Source: an uncultured Lachnospiraceae bacterium (GTDB lineage: Bacteria; Bacillota; Clostridia; Lachnospirales; Lachnospiraceae). Taken from it: a stretch of DNA of 46,879 nt. Below, piece after piece: positions 43,357 to 46,879 of the stretch; positions within the stretch are counted from its first letter, which is position 1, and each line of letters starts with the position of its first letter. The DNA lies in the NCBI GenBank assembly GCA_947626365.1, contig CANQRW010000021.1:1-46879 (forward strand), written 5' to 3'. The translations under genes were made by a program, and so were the position numbers. The notes under the pieces are model-generated. The model did no database searches and was not told the DNA's origin. It saw only the letters and a program-made list of their open reading frames with translations.

Positions 43357-44129
43357 TCACTATCCGGCTCTGCCATCATAATTTTCACACCGGCTTCACG
43401 GCACATCTCCAAATGCTCCCGGCGGATTCCCTTATCCGTAATAACCTGCTCCATCTGCGACAGATTCGCATACTTCATCAGGGCTGTTTTTCCGAATTTG
43501 GAAGAATCCACCAGCAAATATGCATGGGCACTGTTCTTAATCGCGGAACCCTTAATCTCAAATTCCAACGGCGAGGAATTGGTTACTTCGCCTCCGTCTC
43601 CCACGCCGGTAGCCGCCATAAAAGCCTTCTGGATATTGTAATATTCCAGCATCCTTCCCGTCTCCACCGAGACAAAGGAATTGGTTCGCCGCTCCAGCGT
43701 TCCCGGCAGGCCAATCACTGTCAGATCCGGATAGGGCACGGCGCGGCAGATTGCATTGAGGCTGTTCGTGATGATTGTCACATTCTTCTTATTCTCCATA
43801 TAATCTGCCATATACATAGTTGTCGTTCCGGAATCGATGTAAATGACATCTCCATCCTCCACCAGGCTGACAGCTGCCCTGCAGATTGCCCGCTTCATCT
43901 CCATATTGCGGAGCTGTCTGTCCTCAAAAGGCACCAGATTGTTGGTCTGATTGGCGCATACTCCGCCGTAAATCTTTCGGATCGTCCCCTTTTTCGTCAG
44001 ATACGCCACATCCATGCGGGCGGTATTCATAGAAACGGCAAATCTGGTACACAACTCATCCATTGAAACCGTGTCATGCTCCAGAATATACTGTTCCATC
44101 TGTCTGAGACGGAAGGTCTTCATCCCCAT
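43353..44129 (-). CDS. iolR: DeoR/GlpR-family repressor of the iol genes
   Basis: 258 residues from the ATG at 44129 (AGGAGG 11 nt upstream). N-terminal DeoR winged HTH (MKTFRLRQMEQYILEHDT, MDELCTRFAVSMNTARMDVA) and a C-terminal DeoR sensor domain with VIYIDSGTTTMYMADYM, VIGLPGTLERRTNSFV and VDSSKFGKTAL. Such repressors are released by a phosphorylated intermediate, in B. subtilis IolR by 2-deoxy-5-keto-gluconate 6-phosphate (the IolC product). It lies between the two iol transcription units with its own promoter. Other DeoR regulators are alternatives, but the position makes IolR very likely. Confidence 0.9.
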   Translation of the reverse strand: MGMKTFRLRQMEQYILEHDTVSMDELCTRFAVSMNTARMDVAYLTKKGTIRKIYGGVCANQTNNLVPFEDRQLRNMEMKRAICRAAVSLVEDGDVIYIDSGTTTMYMADYMENKKNVTIITNSLNAICRAVPYPDLTVIGLPGTLERRTNSFVSVETGRMLEYYNIQKAFMAATGVGDGGEVTNSSPLEFEIKGSAIKNSAHAYLLVDSSKFGKTALMKYANLSQMEQVITDKGIRREHLEMCREAGVKIMMAEPDSD

Positions 44130-44199
44130 GTCTGCCGTCACCTCCTTTTATATCGGCTCTCCGCAGAATTTTTATTTCCGCCTGTTTATCATTGTCTCT

Positions 44200-44228
44200 A
44201 TCTTATCACACTTACTCTAAAACAACAA
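44200..44228 (-). promoter_or_regulatory. Promoter of iolR
   Basis: On the minus strand TTGTTG (44228-44223), 17-bp spacer, TAAGAT (44205-44200). Confidence 0.55.
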
Positions 44229-44259
44229 AGAAATTTTTCTGTTTTGCAATATATTTTTA

Positions 44260-44288
44260 TTGTGTTTATGGGACTCAAATGATATAAT
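44260..44288 (+). promoter_or_regulatory. Promoter of iolG
   Basis: TTGTGT (44260-44265, weak), 17-bp spacer, perfect TATAAT (44283-44288). The inverted repeat that follows covers the expected start site. Confidence 0.7.
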
Positions 44289-44295
44289 ACGTGTG

Positions 44296-44311
44296 AACTT
44301 ACCAAAAAGTT
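44296..44311. promoter_or_regulatory. Candidate IolR operator at iolG
   Basis: AACTT-ACCAAA-AAGTT, 7 nt after the -10 box. It shares both half-sites and spacing with the element at iolC. Confidence 0.7.
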
Positions 44312-44341
44312 GACATTTCTATTTAGAAAGGACTAATTGAC

Positions 44342-45355
44342 ATGTTAAACATCGGTATTATCGGAGCCGGCCGTATCGGCAAGGTTCACAGCGAAAGCAT
44401 TACCAATTACATTAAAGATGCCCGTGTGGCTGCTATCGCCGATCCCATGATGAACGACGCCACCAGAGCATGGGCAGAGAGCCTGGGCATTCCTTCTATC
44501 GGCACGGATTATCACAAGATCCTGGAGGATCCGTCGATTCAGGCCGTGATGATCTGCTCCTCTACTGACACTCACGCAGACATTGCTATCGAGGCAATCC
44601 ATGCCGGAAAACATGTATTCTGCGAAAAGCCCATTTCCCAGGATCTGAGCAAGATCAAAGAAGTGATGGAAGCTCTGAAGGGTTCCAATGTCAAATTCCA
44701 GGTCGGCTTCAACCGCCGGTTTGACCACAACTTTGAAGCTGTCCGCGAGGCTGTGAAGAATGGTTCCATCGGCGACGTACATATCGTAAAGGTAACTTCC
44801 AGAGATCCGGATGCCCCGCCCATTGAATATGTAAAAGTATCCGGAGGTATGTTCCTGGATATGACCATCCATGATTTCGATATGGTCCGCTACCTGACCG
44901 GCAGCGATGTGACCGAAATCTACGCCAACGGCGCCGTCCTTGTAAATCCCGCCATCGGTGAAGCCGGAGATATCGATACTGCCATCATCACCATGAAACT
45001 GGCCAACGGCGCTATCGCAGTTATTGACAACTCCAGAAAAGCGGCTTACGGCTACGATCAGAGAGCAGAAGTTTTCGGCTCCAAAGGACAGGTGGCTGTC
45101 TCTAATGATACTTCTTCCAGCGCTGTCATCAGCACGGAAAACGGCGTAACTGCCGAAAAGCCCCTCTATTTCTTCCTGGAACGCTACATGGCCTCCTTCT
45201 CCAAAGAAGTGTCCTTGTTCGTTCAGGCCATCGAGAACGACACTGAGGTCCCTGTCAATATCAACGACGGACTTCAGCCCGTCCTGATTGCTAAAGCCGC
45301 GAAAAAATCTCTGGACGAGGGCCGTCCCGTAAAGCTGAGTGAGATTGAATTTTAA
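44342..45355 (+). CDS. iolG: Inositol 2-dehydrogenase
   Basis: 337 residues. Gfo/Idh fold with NIGIIGAGRIGKVHSESI, VFCEKPISQDLSKI (intact EKP) and the inositol-dehydrogenase pattern FQVGFNRRFDHNFEAV, GGMFLDMTIHDFDMVRYLTG with Asp and His of the active site. It oxidises myo-inositol to scyllo-inosose with NAD, the first step of the pathway whose later enzymes are encoded on the opposite strand. AAAGGA lies 9 nt before the ATG. Divergent from iolR with the operator-bearing promoter between, and ends in a two-way terminator at 45432-45471. Confidence 0.93.
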   Translation: MLNIGIIGAGRIGKVHSESITNYIKDARVAAIADPMMNDATRAWAESLGIPSIGTDYHKILEDPSIQAVMICSSTDTHADIAIEAIHAGKHVFCEKPISQDLSKIKEVMEALKGSNVKFQVGFNRRFDHNFEAVREAVKNGSIGDVHIVKVTSRDPDAPPIEYVKVSGGMFLDMTIHDFDMVRYLTGSDVTEIYANGAVLVNPAIGEAGDIDTAIITMKLANGAIAVIDNSRKAAYGYDQRAEVFGSKGQVAVSNDTSSSAVISTENGVTAEKPLYFFLERYMASFSKEVSLFVQAIENDTEVPVNINDGLQPVLIAKAAKKSLDEGRPVKLSEIEF

Positions 45356-45410
45356 TCTATCGAAGGCTGCGCCGCCCCTGGCTAACTGTATAAATGGCTT
45401 ATGACGTCCT

Positions 45411-45434
45411 TTTTTTGCATACTGACATAATAAA
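45411..45434. repeat. Interspersed repeat, half copy E
   Basis: TTTTTTTGCATACTGACATAATA matches the right half of the repeat family; the left hairpin arm is lost (ATGACGTCC instead). It lies between convergent iolG and the hypothetical gene. Confidence 0.6.
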
Positions 45435-45471
45435 AGACTGGGATTCACCGCAAAGTGTTTCCCGGTCTTTT
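45432..45471. terminator. Two-way terminator between iolG and a convergent gene
   Basis: AAAAGACTGGGA (45432-45443) pairs with TCCCGGTCTTTT (45460-45471), one G-U pair. T-runs exist on both strands. Confidence 0.88.
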
Positions 45472-45735
45472 CTATTCCGTCTGCCCTTGTTGGCTGTTCA
45501 GCCACTCCTGAGCCTTCTTAAGTCCTTCTTTATCAAAAGAAAAATATTCTGTCGTTTTCTCAAAGTCCGGCGTCGCTGCCGAACTGAGCAGACCATGCCA
45601 GCAGACAGCCGCCAGCCGGTCGCCGTGCTCCTCATCACTGCGCTTCTCCAGGACGAACCGCAGAAGCCCGTCGCTCCCCGTAAAACGGCTCTTCTTCAAA
45701 AGAGGAATTCCCATAATTCCTGATAAATCAATCAT
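45472..45735 (-). CDS. Hypothetical protein, 87 residues
   Basis: The ATG at 45735 has TTGGAGG 8-10 nt upstream. The protein begins MIDLSGIMGIPLLKKSRF and ends AQEWLNSQQGQTE; no signal peptide or membrane segment. The stop lies at the edge of the two-way terminator, supporting a real gene. No family recognised; similar short proteins of Lachnospiraceae are described only as hypothetical (recollection). Confidence 0.7.
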   Translation of the reverse strand: MIDLSGIMGIPLLKKSRFTGSDGLLRFVLEKRSDEEHGDRLAAVCWHGLLSSAATPDFEKTTEYFSFDKEGLKKAQEWLNSQQGQTE

Positions 45736-45879
45736 TATCCGCGCCTCCAATTATCCCCCAGCAGCTTCTTATCCGTATTCCTGAAAAGCAGCATGTTTTA
45801 ATCGGAATTTGAAAATAAATGTTTCCGTCAAAAAAAGAACCGAAAAACCTAAAACAGGTATTTCCAGCCCTTTTCAGAG

Positions 45880-45950
45880 AGGCGACAACCGGATTTGAAC
45901 CGGTGATCAGGGTGTTGCAGACCCACGCCTTACCACTTGGCTATGTCGCC
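45880..45950 (-). tRNA. tRNA-Cys (GCA)
   Basis: Acceptor stem GGCGACA/TGTCGCC closes, anticodon loop CTGCAAC (GCA), discriminator U as usual for tRNA-Cys. CCA not encoded. Confidence 0.97.
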
Positions 45951-45991
45951 GTATAAATAAAAATATGAAATCCCGTGGAATTCCATTCAAA

Positions 45992-46063
45992 TGACCCCAA
46001 CGAGATTCGAACTCGTGTTACCGCCGTGAAAGGGCGATGTCTTAACCGCTTGACCATGGGGCC
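45992..46063 (-). tRNA. tRNA-Glu (TTC)
   Basis: Acceptor stem GGCCCCA/TGGGGTC (one G-U), anticodon loop CTTTCAC (TTC), discriminator A. CCA not encoded. Confidence 0.97.
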
Positions 46064-46114
46064 CGATATAAAAACACAATGCAGCCCATGTCTCCGCTAT
46101 CTTTGTGTTTAAAA

Positions 46115-46187
46115 CTCCCCGAGTAGGACTCGAACCTACGACAGCGCGGTTAACAGCCGCGTGCTCTACCGACTGAGCTATCGAGGA
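46115..46187 (-). tRNA. tRNA-Asn (GTT)
   Basis: Acceptor stem TCCTCGA/TCGGGGA, anticodon loop CTGTTAA (GTT), discriminator G as expected for Asn. It is the first tRNA after the 23S gene. CCA not encoded. Confidence 0.97.
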
Positions 46188-46261
46188 TTATATCTAAGGG
46201 CACATACCCTCAAAACCGCATACTGTACATCTCTCTCCTCCGCAACAACCTCCAGGCCTCC

Positions 46262-46879
<618 letters not shown>

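Noticed and set aside
44345-45505. Minus-strand open frame (386 codons) opposite iolG
   Set aside because: iolG has promoter, ribosome site and full family motifs; the opposite frame crosses the terminator at 45432-45471.
45830-45870. Possible terminator after the tRNA-Cys
   Set aside because: The only stem is ACCT/AGGT (4 bp) before a T-run; too weak to call.

Overview
The window looks like chromosomal DNA of a gut-type Clostridia bacterium, most likely a Lachnospiraceae. This is inferred from strong AGGAGG ribosome binding sites, sigma-A type promoters, rpsF-ssb-rpsR with a DUF951 gene next to it, TTG/ATG starts, and the mix of iol genes, Gfo/Idh oxidoreductases and PF09820-type ATPases. 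No marker in the window fixes the species.

Layout. 1-1163: 5' part of an HTH-AAA ATPase gene. 1445-5395: histidine kinase, response regulator and DEAD-box helicase, one operon on the minus strand. 5550-12691: DUF378 membrane protein, MoxR ATPase, an unrecognised 42-residue small protein, a LysR regulator, then a minus-strand operon of alcohol dehydrogenase, LRR protein and DUF2201/VWA protein. 12804-12950: tRNA-Phe and tRNA-Gly. 13218-18431: three Gfo/Idh oxidoreductases, a sugar isomerase/epimerase-like TIM barrel, acylphosphatase and a low-molecular-weight tyrosine phosphatase. 18510-19600: AT-rich DNA with no intact gene and broken coding remnants.

19611-34246 is a defence island, all on the minus strand. 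It holds an AbiE toxin-antitoxin pair, a three-domain primase/helicase/PLD protein of the TOTE conflict class with a 2H phosphodiesterase (ThpR) and an AlbA_2/Schlafen-like regulator, and a complete four-gene Wadjet (JetABCD) operon. A 51-bp piece of a second TOTE gene lies between the TOTE module and Wadjet, a sign of past rearrangement.

34409-36604 is housekeeping: rpsF-ssb-rpsR, DUF951 and a sirtuin. 36808-45355 is a myo-inositol catabolic locus: iolC-B-D-E-A on the minus strand behind the DeoR-type repressor iolR, and iolG divergent. The iolC and iolG promoters carry the same inverted repeat (AACTT-N6-AAGTT) just after the -10 box, a good candidate for the IolR operator. The aldolase IolJ and an inositol transporter are not in the window. 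45472-46879: a small hypothetical gene, tRNA-Cys, tRNA-Glu and tRNA-Asn, and the 3' part of a 23S rRNA gene.

A short interspersed repeat occurs five times (1317, 8875, 13065, 13109 and a half copy at 45411), always at gene 3' ends. It can form a terminator-like hairpin whose stem is kept by compensatory changes. It is not explained by any annotated gene.
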